A stretch of DNA of 64,000 nt from Stenotrophomonas humi. Its GTDB lineage: Bacteria > Pseudomonadota > Gammaproteobacteria > Xanthomonadales > Xanthomonadaceae. Numbering within the stretch: the first letter of the stretch is position 1; each line of letters begins with the position of its first letter. Positions 9,260 to 19,679 of the stretch are shown here, piece after piece. Location of the stretch: positions 102,230 to 166,229 of the forward strand of contig NZ_LDJI01000011.1 of the NCBI RefSeq assembly GCF_001431415.1, in the 5' to 3' direction. A program made the translations under genes and the position numbers. The notes beneath the pieces were generated by a model. It searched no databases. It was given only the letters and a program-made list of their open reading frames with translations, and had not been told where the DNA came from.

Positions 9260-9332
9260 GAGCGGCATCTGCGCGAGGTGGGGCCGGTGCCGGATAATGC
9301 GCCGGACAGTGGAAGGTGCAAGGTGAAGATCA

Positions 9333-10079
9333 ATGGGGGCGGAGCAGGCCAAGCTCAAGGCGGAGCCGGCGGTCAATTCAGGTCGCAAACGGCGGTGGCG
9401 GTGGTTGCTGTGGGTGCCGGTGCTGCTGGTGGCCGGCAGCGTGCTGCAGGTAGTGCTGTTGCGCTTCGTGGACCCGGTGGTTTCCACGGTGATGGTGTTC
9501 CGCCAGCTCGAAGCATGGGGCGAAGGGGATTGGAAGTTCCGCATTCATTACCAGTGGCGCGATCTGGACGAGATGGCATCGAGCGTGCCGATCTCATTGG
9601 TGGCCGCTGAGGATCAGCGTTTCCCCGAGCACCACGGCTTTGACCTGCAGGCCATCGAGAAGGCGCGCAGGCACAACGCCGACGGCAAGCGCCTGCGTGG
9701 TGCCAGCACCATCAGCCAGCAGACCGCGAAGAACGTGTTCCTGTGGCAGGGGCGCAGTTGGCTGCGCAAAGGGTTGGAGGCCTGGTACACGGTGCTGATC
9801 GAGCTGTTCTGGCCCAAGCAGCGGATCCTGGAGGTGTATGCCAACGTGGCCGAATTCGGCGACGGCGTGTACGGCGTGCAGGCCGCCGCGCAGCAGTACT
9901 GGCACAAGGATGCGGCCCGGCTTACGCCGGCCGAGAGTGCGCGACTTGCGGCGGTGCTGCCATCGCCGCGCCGTTACAGCGCCGCCAAGCCGGGGCCGTA
10001 CGTGCAGCGGCGTGCGGCATGGATCCAGCGCCAGGCCCGGCAATTGGGTGGTGCAGGCTACATCGATGATGCCGATTGA
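9333..10079 (+). CDS. mtgA: Monofunctional biosynthetic peptidoglycan glycosyltransferase
   Basis: GT51 enzyme that polymerises lipid II into glycan strands at the inner membrane without a transpeptidase domain. 248 residues with a basic N-terminus, one transmembrane helix at about 24-45, and the GT51 motif [14 protein letters not shown] (catalytic Glu93). Further conserved segments are [19 protein letters not shown] and [24 protein letters not shown]2 glycosyltransferase starts 27 bases downstream on the same strand, suggesting co-transcription with an envelope-related gene. Confidence 0.95.
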   Translation: MGAEQAKLKAEPAVNSGRKRRWRWLLWVPVLLVAGSVLQVVLLRFVDPVVSTVMVFRQLEAWGEGDWKFRIHYQWRDLDEMASSVPISLVAAEDQRFPEHHGFDLQAIEKARRHNADGKRLRGASTISQQTAKNVFLWQGRSWLRKGLEAWYTVLIELFWPKQRILEVYANVAEFGDGVYGVQAAAQQYWHKDAARLTPAESARLAAVLPSPRRYSAAKPGPYVQRRAAWIQRQARQLGGAGYIDDAD

Positions 10080-10106
10080 CCTTGACGGCGTGCGTAGAAT
10101 CGCCCC

Positions 10107-11126
10107 ATGAATCCGCGCGACCGCCTGACTCTTGTCATCACCGCCTTCAACGAGCAGGACGCACTGCCGCTGCTGCATCCTCGGCTGTGCGCGCAGCTGG
10201 ATGCGCTGGCGGATATCGATGGCCGCATCCTTTATGTGGACGACGGCAGCAGCGATGCCAGCTGGGCAGTGATGCAGCAACTGGCGGCGGGAGATCCGCG
10301 TGTCGCGGCGCTGCGTCTTTCGCGCAATTTCGGCAAGGAAGCCGCGCTGACCGCGGGCCTGGATTTCATCGAGGACGGTGCCGCCATCATGCTCGACGCC
10401 GACGGTCAGGATCCGCCGGAACTGCTGCCGCAGTTCGTTGCGCTGTGGCGGCAGGGCTATGACGATGTGTATGGCATGCGCATGGAGCGTGACGGCGATG
10501 GTTGGCTCAAACGCGCCACTGCGTCGGTGTTCTATCGCGTGATCGGGCGTCTGTCGAAAACGCCGATTCCTGCCGATGCCGGCGACTTCCGCCTGCTGTC
10601 GCCGCGTGCGCTGGCGGCGCTGGGGCAGCTGCGTGAGCGCCATCGTTTCATGAAAGGCCTGTTTGGCTGGATCGGACACCGCCGCGTGGCACTGCCATAT
10701 CGGCGGGAGCGGCGGGTGGCAGGGCGCAGCAAGTTCGGTTTCTGGAAGTTGTGGAACTTCGCGCTGGAAGGCATCACCAGTTTTTCCACCGCGCCGCTGC
10801 GGGCGGCAACCTACCTGGGGCTGTTCACCGCAGCGGGCGCGTTCGCCTTCGGCGCGTGGGTGGTGTGCAAGGCAGCATTTTATGGCGACCGCGTGGCCGG
10901 TTGGCCGACGATGATGGCGGCGATCCTGTTCCTGGGCGGCGTGCAGTTGATCGCACTGGGGCTGATTGGCGAATACCTGGGGCGTCTGTACATGGAAGCC
11001 AAGCAGCGCCCCCTGTATCTGGTCGACACCTGGTTGCCGGCGAACGTGGCAGTATCTGCCCCATCCGCCAGCGCAGGAGAACGCAATGCACACCGTTCGA
11101 CAGTTGCTTGGGGCCAAGTCCCCTGA
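10107..11126 (+). CDS. Family 2 glycosyltransferase, membrane-anchored
   Basis: 339-residue GT2 enzyme of the dolichol/undecaprenyl-phosphate sugar transferase type (GtrB/ArnC-like). The GT-A core has LTLVITAFNEQ at the start, YVDDGSSD near residue 46, and the metal site MLDADGQD near residue 95. Two C-terminal transmembrane helices (about 225-250 and 265-290) are followed by the usual GEYLGRLYMEAKQRP tail. The likely reaction is transfer of a sugar from a nucleotide donor to undecaprenyl phosphate for envelope modification; donor unknown. Its 3' end overlaps the next gene by 41 bases, an unusually long overlap. Confidence 0.9.
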   Translation: MNPRDRLTLVITAFNEQDALPLLHPRLCAQLDALADIDGRILYVDDGSSDASWAVMQQLAAGDPRVAALRLSRNFGKEAALTAGLDFIEDGAAIMLDADGQDPPELLPQFVALWRQGYDDVYGMRMERDGDGWLKRATASVFYRVIGRLSKTPIPADAGDFRLLSPRALAALGQLRERHRFMKGLFGWIGHRRVALPYRRERRVAGRSKFGFWKLWNFALEGITSFSTAPLRAATYLGLFTAAGAFAFGAWVVCKAAFYGDRVAGWPTMMAAILFLGGVQLIALGLIGEYLGRLYMEAKQRPLYLVDTWLPANVAVSAPSASAGERNAHRSTVAWGQVP

Positions 11127-11517
11127 AATTCATGCGGTACCGCCGGATGTAGCGGTGGTACAGGCCATCCGGTTGATGGCCGAAAAGGGTATTGGTGCGG
11201 TCCTGGTGATGGACGGCCGGCGTCTGGTCGGCATCCTTTCCGAGCGCGATTACGCGCGCAAGATCGTGCTCAAGGACCGGTCATCGGCCACCACGGCGGT
11301 GCACGAGATCATGACGTCCGAGCTGGTGACCGTGGCGCCCACAGTCACGGTGGAGCAATGCCTGGAACTGGTGACCAACCGCCGCATCCGTCACCTTCCG
11401 GTGGTGGATGGCGATGAGGTGGTCGGTGTGATTTCCATCGGCGATCTGGTCAAGTCCGTGATCGAGCAGCAGCGGCTTGAGCTGGGCCAGCTGCAGCAGT
11501 ACATCACCGGCACCTGA
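11086..11517 (+). CDS. CBS domain protein
   Basis: 143-residue soluble protein made of two CBS motifs (about 8-62 and 74-128), e.g. AVQAIRLMAEKGIGAVLVMDGRRLVGILSERD and CLELVTNRRIRHLPVVDGDEVVGVISIGD. Such pairs bind adenine nucleotides and usually act as energy sensors. ATG 11086 is chosen because a strong GCAGGAGA ribosome-binding site precedes it and the CBS fold begins right after; the frame upstream to 10966 is inside the glycosyltransferase. It starts within the end of that gene (41-base overlap). Partner unknown. Confidence 0.9.
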   Translation: MHTVRQLLGAKSPEIHAVPPDVAVVQAIRLMAEKGIGAVLVMDGRRLVGILSERDYARKIVLKDRSSATTAVHEIMTSELVTVAPTVTVEQCLELVTNRRIRHLPVVDGDEVVGVISIGDLVKSVIEQQRLELGQLQQYITGT

Positions 11518-11534
11518 GCCAACGCGCGGCGGCA

Positions 11535-13505
11535 CTACCTGGCGTAGCGGCCGCCGCAATCGACATCCTTGCCCGGGCCGGTTTCAAGGGTGGCCAACAA
11601 TGCCGCCGGTGGGGTGATGCTGGCCAGTGTCAGCGCGATCGCGCCGCGGATGCCCAGTGCCTTGAAATCGGGGCGGAACGACGGGTCCTTGAAGCTGCCG
11701 CCGATGCGCAGCGGTGAGCGCAGTGCAAGGATGCTGACGTCCTTGGGCCGCGGCCGCAGCAGCAGATCCAGTTGTTCCTGTTTGAGGCTGACCGTACCTT
11801 CGCCCAGCACCAGCGTGTCGGTAGTGTCGAAGGCCATGGCGCGGGTGCGCATCAATCCATCGCTCACCCCGAAATCGGCGAACGCGCAGCGCAGCGGAAT
11901 CTGGCGGTCGCCGGTGAACAGGAACTTCACCGATTCGGCCACATCCAGGCCGGCCAGCTCCATCAGCAGATTGCCGATGTGGCCCCTGCCCATGCCGATG
12001 GCGACATCACCATCGCTGCTGCCGAGCATGGCTGCCACGGAGTTCCCGTTGCCGGTCAGCCGCACGCTGCCACTGATACCACCCGATGCCTGTTCAGCCA
12101 GTTTTGCATCGGGAAACAACTGGCCGAGCTGCACCCTGCGCAGCGTGGCGTTCAACGTGGTAGCAATCTGCGGGCGGCGTGCATCCATGCGGATGTCGCT
12201 GCGGATATTGCCTCCGGCCACGCCGAAATCCAGCGGTTCCAAGCGCAGCAGGCCATCATCCAGCTTCAGGTGTGCATCCATGTCGTCCAGCGGTAATGAG
12301 GGCGAGTTGATGTGCTGCGCCTTCCAGCGCACATCGGCATCCATGGCGCGCAGCTTGCTCAGGTCATAGGTCTTGTCCGGCAGCACGGTGGCTTTGCTTG
12401 CCAGTTGTGCCGCCCGGGCTTTCTGCTGGGCGTTGGCCGATTCGGTACCGCCGGTCCTGGGGGGCGCACCGACGAAGCCGGCAAGGTCATCGAAGTCCAG
12501 TCGACGTGACAGCAGATTGGCCGTGAGCCTTGGCCGTGCCCCGGCCACATCGATCTGCACGTCACCGGACAGGTCGCTGTCGCCGACGCGGCCATTGAAT
12601 TTTTCGTAACGCCAGATCTGATGGTCGCGCTGGAGCTGGCCATCCAGCTGATACGGTGGGGAAGACGGAATGGCGAGGCCGATCAGCGGATACAGGTCAT
12701 CCATGTCCTGGCCGCTGAGCCGGAAGCGCAGATCGAAAACCTGCAGCTGGAACGGATTGGTCAGCGTGCCGCTGGCGATGGCGCGGGTCGCACCGGCGCG
12801 GGCATCGAGATGGATACGGAAAGGCGCGGCACTGTCGGCCAGTTCCAGCGGCGATTCGGTATCGCCGCGCAAGGTGAACGTGGCGCCGCGCCAGCGCCCT
12901 TTCCCCTCCACCAGGATCGGTGGGGTAGCGTCGGCACCTTTTGCTTTTCCACTTTGCAGATGCAGTTGCACGTCGGTACGACCGGCTTCATCGAGAAACT
13001 GCAGCGTGCCGTCGTCGATCTGCAAACGCCTGAGCTGTGGTGGCTCTCCGCCTGCGCCGCCGAGGAAGTCCCAGTTGCCGCGCTGGTCCCTGCCAGGGGC
13101 TGTCTGCAGCAATACATCCGGTCGCGTCAGGCGTACTTCGGGTAATTGCACGCTGGCGCGCAACAGCGGCCACAGACGGAGGTCGATCTCCACCCGTTCG
13201 GCACTGGCCATGTGGGGTTCCCTGGCCCAACTGGCGTTGGCAAAGGTGATGGCGTCGGCACGCAGGGTGGTGGTGCTGCCGAGATCAACATCAAGATTGC
13301 CGATATGCAGGGCGCGGCCGGTGCGCGCCTGCACTGCGCGCTCGACCGGGCCTTTGAACCAGTTCCAATCCCAAAGCAGGATCAAGCTGATGACCGCGAC
13401 GACCATCAATGCCAGCGCCGCGAGCCAGCGCCGGCCTCGTTTGCCGGGGCGTTTGAAGCGCCAGCGCGATTTGTGGGACGTGGCCTGGGCAGAAGAGGTA
13501 TTCAC
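11535..13505 (-). CDS. AsmA family protein
   Basis: 656-residue envelope protein with a Lys/Arg-rich N-terminus, one transmembrane helix at about 32-50 (LAALALMVVAVISLILLW), and a long beta-rich periplasmic region with the AsmA features: repeated dual-strand segments, GNLDVDLGSTTTLRADAITFANASW near the start, and FKDPSFRPDFKALGIRGA near the end. AsmA-like proteins are implicated in lipid transport or outer-membrane homeostasis. The start is taken as GTG 13505, with a purine-rich GGCGGG upstream; the frame stays open to 13685 but that part would overlap the next gene and lacks family sequence. Start confidence moderate. Confidence 0.85.
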   Translation of the reverse strand: MNTSSAQATSHKSRWRFKRPGKRGRRWLAALALMVVAVISLILLWDWNWFKGPVERAVQARTGRALHIGNLDVDLGSTTTLRADAITFANASWAREPHMASAERVEIDLRLWPLLRASVQLPEVRLTRPDVLLQTAPGRDQRGNWDFLGGAGGEPPQLRRLQIDDGTLQFLDEAGRTDVQLHLQSGKAKGADATPPILVEGKGRWRGATFTLRGDTESPLELADSAAPFRIHLDARAGATRAIASGTLTNPFQLQVFDLRFRLSGQDMDDLYPLIGLAIPSSPPYQLDGQLQRDHQIWRYEKFNGRVGDSDLSGDVQIDVAGARPRLTANLLSRRLDFDDLAGFVGAPPRTGGTESANAQQKARAAQLASKATVLPDKTYDLSKLRAMDADVRWKAQHINSPSLPLDDMDAHLKLDDGLLRLEPLDFGVAGGNIRSDIRMDARRPQIATTLNATLRRVQLGQLFPDAKLAEQASGGISGSVRLTGNGNSVAAMLGSSDGDVAIGMGRGHIGNLLMELAGLDVAESVKFLFTGDRQIPLRCAFADFGVSDGLMRTRAMAFDTTDTLVLGEGTVSLKQEQLDLLLRPRPKDVSILALRSPLRIGGSFKDPSFRPDFKALGIRGAIALTLASITPPAALLATLETGPGKDVDCGGRYAR

Positions 13506-13635
13506 GCGACCATGGTTGCCCGCCTGCAGTGCAGGGAGCGCGAAGCGTTCATTGGCGCGATGTGCAGGTTCCGTTGCCGCAGCGTGTTGCTGCAGCTGCG
13601 CGAACGACGGTGTTGGCCGCCGTTGTCGTGATGGC

Positions 13636-14268
13636 TCAGAGGATCTGAGCGGTGACCGAAACGAAGTGACAGACGCTGCCGGCAATCACGAACAGGTGCC
13701 AGATCGCATGCGAATACGGCAGTTGCTCGCGGTGATAGAACACCGTGCCCAAGGTATAGAAGAGGCCGCCAGCGAACAGCCAGCCGATGGTCCATGCGTC
13801 CAGCGAGTTCCACATCGGCTTGATCGCCACCATCACCAGCCAGCCCATCGCGATGTAGATGGCGGTGGAAAGTTTCTTGAAGCGACCGGTGTAGAACAGC
13901 TTGAACACCACGCCGAACAGCGCCAGTGCCCAGATGCCTGCAAACATGCCCCAACCCCAGGGCCCGCGCAGGCCGATCAGGGTGAACGGCGTGTAGGTGC
14001 CGGCAATCAGCACGTAGATCGCGCAGTGGTCGAAGATTTTCAACCGACCCTTGACCACCGGATGCTGGATGGCGTGGTACAGGGTGGAGGCGGTGTAGAG
14101 CAGCAGCAGCGCAACGCCGAACACGATGGCGCTGGCCAGTTGCCAGCCATCGCCGTAGATCGCTGCCAGCGTGATGAGCACGGCGCCAGCGGCCAGTGCA
14201 GTGACAGCACCCAGCCCGTGGGTCAGGGCGCTGGCGATTTCTTCCCGGATGGAAGCAGTAGCAGTCAT
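13636..14268 (-). CDS. Hemolysin III / PAQR family membrane protein
   Basis: 210-residue integral membrane protein with seven predicted transmembrane helices. It carries the family signatures: LTHGLGAV near the start, LYHAIQH (about 67), DHCAIYVLIAGTYTPF (about 80-95), and the C-terminal HAIWHLFVIAGSVCHF, whose His residues together with those of the earlier motifs form the PAQR metal site. Homologues (YqfA/TrhA) take part in membrane homeostasis; the name hemolysin is historical. ATG 14268 begins the family sequence; the longer frame upstream has none. Confidence 0.88.
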   Translation of the reverse strand: MTATASIREEIASALTHGLGAVTALAAGAVLITLAAIYGDGWQLASAIVFGVALLLLYTASTLYHAIQHPVVKGRLKIFDHCAIYVLIAGTYTPFTLIGLRGPWGWGMFAGIWALALFGVVFKLFYTGRFKKLSTAIYIAMGWLVMVAIKPMWNSLDAWTIGWLFAGGLFYTLGTVFYHREQLPYSHAIWHLFVIAGSVCHFVSVTAQIL

Positions 14269-14312
14269 GTAGAAGATGCCACGGGCTGGGGGTGCCCGGT
14301 GGCGCCTATTAA

Positions 14313-14397
14313 AGCAGGGAATTGGGAAAGGGGAACAGGGAGCGAGGGAGCAGTCCGGTGTCTGCGGTGCCCTGTTCCCGATTCCCCGTTTCCTGCT
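14313..14397 (-). repeat. Large imperfect inverted repeat after prfC
   Basis: Two 28-base arms (14313-14340 and 14370-14397), about 23 of 28 positions paired, separated by 29 bases, directly behind the prfC stop on the minus strand. One arm is G/A-rich of the type GGGAAnnGGGAACAGGG. The same GGGGAA/TTCCCC style of sequence recurs around the SET-domain gene near 58 kb. It may serve as a bulky terminator for prfC. Confidence 0.6.
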
Positions 14398-14398
14398 A

Positions 14399-16003
<1,605 letters not shown>

Positions 16004-16272
16004 GGCAGGCGCGCCCGCCCGGGCGCATCAGAAACGAATGAACCGGTGATTATACCTGTGGGCAGGCCCTCGATGACGGCGCCTGCCCAGCAACGCCGGG
16101 CCATGCACGACCTTCCTCGTCCAGCAGTTCCAGTGGTGCCTGCGGTATTGGCGACTGGGAAGCCGGTCGCCCGGGAGCCTGAAGTGCCGGCTATTGTCCG
16201 GCAGGGGCTTCACCGCGGACGCCTTGTATTCGATGTATTCGGTGGCTATCCGCGTCCGATGTGGTTGGCTGT

Positions 16273-17160
16273 TCAGGGAGCGGCTTCGGGGAACCGCAGC
16301 TCTCCGCGTTCACTGCGCATCCGGAAGCGGAGCGAGTTCAGTGCCAGGCCGGTGTTGGCCTGTATCGCGAAGTGCAGGTGCGGGCCGGTGCTGTCGCCGG
16401 TGTTGCCTGAGGCGGCCAGCGTTTGGCCAGTTTCCACGGATTGACCCGGACGTACCTGCAGGCTGCCGGCCTGCAGATGTGCATACAGCGCCATGCTGCC
16501 GTCGTTGTGCAGCACACGTACCAGGCAGCCCAGATCCGGCGCGTTCTCGACTATCTGCATGACCTTGCCGGCGCGTGCCACCAGTACCGCCGTGCCTTCG
16601 CTCAGGGGGAAATCGACGGCGTACTGATTCTGTGCGTCGCTATGGCTGTAGCGGCCGCCAAAGGCTTGGCTGACCCTGACTTGTTGGCTGCGGAAGGGCA
16701 ATTGGTACGGATGATTGTCGGGACGGGCGGCGGGATCGCCAGGGAAGGCATCGAGCACCAGCTGTGACGGGCTGCCGTCGGCAGGCAGCCAGAGCAGCGT
16801 GCGCCGTTCGTGCGGCATCAGCACCGCTGGGGACGGTGGCTTTTCCTGCAGCGCCGCACTTTGACCGTGCAGGCGCACCTGTACCGGGCCGGCCAGCAGG
16901 TTGGTGGCGATGGCGGCATGGCCGCCGGCGCGCGGTTCCAGAGTCAGGTTTGCGAAGGCAGCGCTGGTGGGCGCGCGCGCCGTCGCCGCGCTGTTCAGCC
17001 CCCAGCTTTGCCGCCAGCGGGCGCTGGCTGCCGCGTCGGCGAGGGCCAGGGCGGCAGCCACGGTTGCAAGGATCAATAAGGAAAGCGCGCGCACGGTGCC
17101 CACGGTGACATGACTGGGGTTGCGATTGTGCCTGTTTGGTTGCGCCTGAAATTGTTCCAT
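16273..17160 (-). CDS. M23 family peptidoglycan endopeptidase
   Basis: 295-residue exported protein: N-terminal membrane or signal segment (about 24-45), a beta-rich middle domain, and a C-terminal LytM/M23 domain with metal ligands in RYSHSDAQNQYAVDF (HxxxD-like) and the final HLHF motif (GDSTGPHLHFAIQ). It probably cleaves peptidoglycan cross-links or activates amidases in the periplasm. ATG 17160 is chosen because it begins a plausible export signal; the frame remains open far upstream, but only as antisense of the SAM riboswitch and metX. It is divergent from the methionine operon. Confidence 0.86.
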   Translation of the reverse strand: MEQFQAQPNRHNRNPSHVTVGTVRALSLLILATVAAALALADAAASARWRQSWGLNSAATARAPTSAAFANLTLEPRAGGHAAIATNLLAGPVQVRLHGQSAALQEKPPSPAVLMPHERRTLLWLPADGSPSQLVLDAFPGDPAARPDNHPYQLPFRSQQVRVSQAFGGRYSHSDAQNQYAVDFPLSEGTAVLVARAGKVMQIVENAPDLGCLVRVLHNDGSMALYAHLQAGSLQVRPGQSVETGQTLAASGNTGDSTGPHLHFAIQANTGLALNSLRFRMRSERGELRFPEAAP

Positions 17161-17181
17161 CGCTTTATCCGAATAAAGAGA

Positions 17182-17210
17182 TTGACACCGGCAAAGTGCG
17201 CTGGCATCGT
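17182..17210 (+). promoter_or_regulatory. Putative sigma-70 promoter of the met operon
   Basis: A perfect -35 TTGACA at 17182-17187, a 17-base spacer, then a weak -10 CATCGT at 17205-17210, placing the transcription start at the front of the SAM riboswitch. Confidence 0.5.
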
Positions 17211-17214
17211 AGCG

Positions 17215-17333
17215 CCACCATCGAGACCGGCAGAGGGACAGGCCCTTTGAAGCCGGGGCAACCAGCAGACGCGCAAGCGCCTGTGTTTGGTGCCAAATCC
17301 TGCGGGGACCACGTGTCCGCCGAAAAGATGGTT
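17215..17333 (+). promoter_or_regulatory. SAM riboswitch (S-box, SAM-I type)
   Basis: Leader RNA sensing S-adenosylmethionine ahead of metX. Conserved core elements appear in order: GAGA (17223-17226), GAGGGACAGGCCC (17233-17245), GAAGCCGGGGCAACC (17249-17263), and GGTGCCAAATCCTGC (17289-17303). CCATC at 17218-17222 can pair with GATGG at 17327-17331 to close helix P1. The 70 bases to the metX start would hold the expression platform; no clear T-rich terminator is visible, so control at translation initiation is possible. Type assignment is from memory of the consensus. Confidence 0.88.
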
Positions 17334-17403
17334 CGTTACGTGCATCGCACGGCGAACACGGGCTCCGCGAAGCTCGATGGCTGCTCCTTATCGGGATACC
17401 GCC

Positions 17404-18432
17404 ATGAGTTTCGCCACTGCAATTGCCGCCCAGGAATTTCCTGCTGCTTCCTTCGACAGCGCCGAGCGCGCGGTCACCGCTGTGCGCGGTGAAGTGGAGG
17501 TGCGGCTGGCGATGCGTCACGCAGGACAGCGTCTGCTGCGCCTGCGCTATGAACTGGTCGGTGCCGCCGGCTTGCCGGTAGTGCTGGTGGCCGGTGGTAT
17601 TTCGGCACACCGTCATATCGCGTCCAACGCAGGCTTTGCCGAGAAGGGCTGGGCCGAAGGTCTGGCCGGCATCGGCCGCGCGCTGGACCCGCAGCGTCGT
17701 CGCCTGCTGGGCTTTGATTTCATCGGCGCCGATGGCGATCTTGACGTGCCGATCGACACCGCTGACCAGGCCGATGCCGTTGCCGCATTGTTGGATGCAC
17801 TGAACATCGAACAGCTGCATGGCTTCGTCGGTTACTCCTACGGTGCGCTGGTGGGCCAGCAGCTGGCGGTGCGTCACCCGCAGCGCGTGGCCAAGTTGAT
17901 CGCCGTCAGTGGCGCGCATCGCCCGCATCCGTATGCCTCGGCATGGCGCGCGCTGCAGCGCCGTGCAGTGGCGCTGGGCCAGCTGCAATGTGCCGAAACG
18001 CACGGGCTGGCACTGGCCCGCCAGTTCGCCATGCTCAGCTACCGCACCCCGGAAGAATTCGGTGAGCGCTTCGACGCGGCGCCGGAGGTGGTCAATGGCC
18101 GTGTGCGCGTTGCCGCTGAAGATTATCTCGACGCGGCGGGCGCGCAGTACGTCGCCCGCACCCGCGTCAACGCCTACCTGCGTCTGTCCGAATCCATCGA
18201 CCTGCACCGCGTTGATCCGGCCGCCGTCAACGTGCCGACGCTGGTTGTCGCCGTCGAAGGTGACCGTCTGGTGCCGCTGTCCGACCTTGTCTCGCTGGTT
18301 GAAGGCCTGGGCCCGCGCGGCAGCCTGCGCGTGCTGCGCTCGCCCTACGGCCACGACGCCTTTTTGAAAGAAACCGATCGCATCGACGCAATTCTTGCCA
18401 ACGCCCTTCGCCTGCCTGGAGAAACCGCATGA
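17404..18432 (+). CDS. metX: Homoserine O-acyltransferase, MetX family
   Basis: Activates homoserine by O-acylation, the committed step of methionine synthesis. Alpha/beta-hydrolase fold of 342 residues with nucleophile Ser145 in GYSYGA, a C-terminal Asp in VEGDRLVP, and His in YGHDAF. Xanthomonad MetX proteins are known to use succinyl-CoA rather than acetyl-CoA, so succinyl transfer is likely here; this is not proven by the sequence. ATG 17404 is first in the operon, its stop overlaps metB by four bases, and it lies behind a SAM riboswitch, which strongly supports the methionine role. Confidence 0.9.
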   Translation: MSFATAIAAQEFPAASFDSAERAVTAVRGEVEVRLAMRHAGQRLLRLRYELVGAAGLPVVLVAGGISAHRHIASNAGFAEKGWAEGLAGIGRALDPQRRRLLGFDFIGADGDLDVPIDTADQADAVAALLDALNIEQLHGFVGYSYGALVGQQLAVRHPQRVAKLIAVSGAHRPHPYASAWRALQRRAVALGQLQCAETHGLALARQFAMLSYRTPEEFGERFDAAPEVVNGRVRVAAEDYLDAAGAQYVARTRVNAYLRLSESIDLHRVDPAAVNVPTLVVAVEGDRLVPLSDLVSLVEGLGPRGSLRVLRSPYGHDAFLKETDRIDAILANALRLPGETA

Positions 18433-19679
18433 GCCTGTCCCCCACTTCCGATATCTCCTGCAGCCGCGCCACGGCGGCCGTGCGTGCCGGCATTGACCGC
18501 GATACCGCCTATGGCGCGGTGACGCCGCCGATCGTGCTGTCGTCCAACTTCAGCTTCGACGGCTTTGGCAACAAGCGTCAGTACGACTACACCCGCAGCG
18601 GCAACCCCACCCGCGATCTGCTGGGCGAAGCCCTGGCCGAGCTGGAGGGCGGTGCCGGCGGCGTGATCACCGCGACCGGCATGGGCGCGATCAACCTGGT
18701 GCTCAACGCGCTGCTGGAGCCGGGCGACCGCCTGGTGGTGCCGCACGATGCGTACGGCGGCAGCTGGCGCTTGTTCAACGCGTTGGCGACCAAGGGTCAT
18801 TTCGAGCTGATCACCGCCGACCTGACCGATCCGCGCTCACTGGCCGATGCGCTCGCACGGCAGCCGAAGCTGGTGCTGATCGAAACCCCGTCCAACCCGC
18901 TGCTGCGCATCACCGACCTGCGCTTCGTGATCGACGCCGCGCACAAGGCCGGTGCCAAGGTGGTCGTGGACAACACCTTCCTGTCACCGGCGCTGCAGAC
19001 CCCGATCGCCTTCGGTGCCGATGTGGTGCTGCATTCGACCACCAAGTACGTCAACGGCCATAGCGACGTGGTCGGCGGCGCGGTGATTGCACGCGATGCC
19101 GAGGTGCACCAGCAGCTGGTGTGGTGGGCCAACGCGTTGGGCCTGACCGGCTCGCCGTTCGATGCGTTCCTGACCCTGCGCGGGTTGCGCACGCTGGATG
19201 CCCGCCTGCGCGTGCATCAGGAGAACACGCAGGTGCTGGTGGATCTGCTGGCTGCCAGCGACGTGGTGACCAATGTCTACTACCCGGGGCTGGAATCGCA
19301 TCCAGGCCATGCGGTTGCCGCCCGCCAGCAGAAGGGTTTTGGCGCGATGCTGTCGTTCGAGTTGGTACCCAGCGAAGGCGAAGATCCGCATGCGGTGGTG
19401 CGGGCGTTCCTCGATGGCCTGCACTATTTCACCCTGGCCGAGTCGCTGGGTGGCGTGGAAAGCCTGGTCGCGCATCCGGCCACCATGACGCATGCAGCAA
19501 TGAGCGCAGAAGCGCGTGCCAAGGCCGGTATCAGCGATGGTCTGTTGCGCATTTCGGTGGGTATCGAATCGAGCGCGGACCTGCTTGCCGATCTGCAGGC
19601 CGGCCTTGCCCGCGCCACGCAGGTGGTTGCTGAAATCCAGGCCGGCAAAGCCGAGTGTAAAAAAACGGTGGATGCATGA
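18429..19679 (+). CDS. metB: Cystathionine gamma-synthase family enzyme
   Basis: PLP enzyme of trans-sulfuration, 416 residues. Motifs: DYTRSGNPTRDLLGEALAELEGG (family substrate/PLP site), ATGMGAINL, SNPLLRITDL, and the PLP lysine K206 in HSTTKYVNGHSDVVGG. It joins acyl-homoserine to cysteine (MetB), or to sulfide if it is MetZ-like; the two cannot be told apart by eye. It overlaps metX and the following homoserine dehydrogenase by four bases each, so all three are translationally coupled under the SAM riboswitch. Confidence 0.92.
   Translation: MSLSPTSDISCSRATAAVRAGIDRDTAYGAVTPPIVLSSNFSFDGFGNKRQYDYTRSGNPTRDLLGEALAELEGGAGGVITATGMGAINLVLNALLEPGDRLVVPHDAYGGSWRLFNALATKGHFELITADLTDPRSLADALARQPKLVLIETPSNPLLRITDLRFVIDAAHKAGAKVVVDNTFLSPALQTPIAFGADVVLHSTTKYVNGHSDVVGGAVIARDAEVHQQLVWWANALGLTGSPFDAFLTLRGLRTLDARLRVHQENTQVLVDLLAASDVVTNVYYPGLESHPGHAVAARQQKGFGAMLSFELVPSEGEDPHAVVRAFLDGLHYFTLAESLGGVESLVAHPATMTHAAMSAEARAKAGISDGLLRISVGIESSADLLADLQAGLARATQVVAEIQAGKAECKKTVDA

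Noticed and set aside
9594..11117. 507-codon minus-strand frame opposite mtgA and the glycosyltransferase
   Set aside because: It spans two real genes in antisense and shows no family sequence.
17161..18354. N-terminal extension of the M23 peptidase frame up to 18354
   Set aside because: It would run antisense through the SAM riboswitch and metX; the export signal at 17160 marks the real start.
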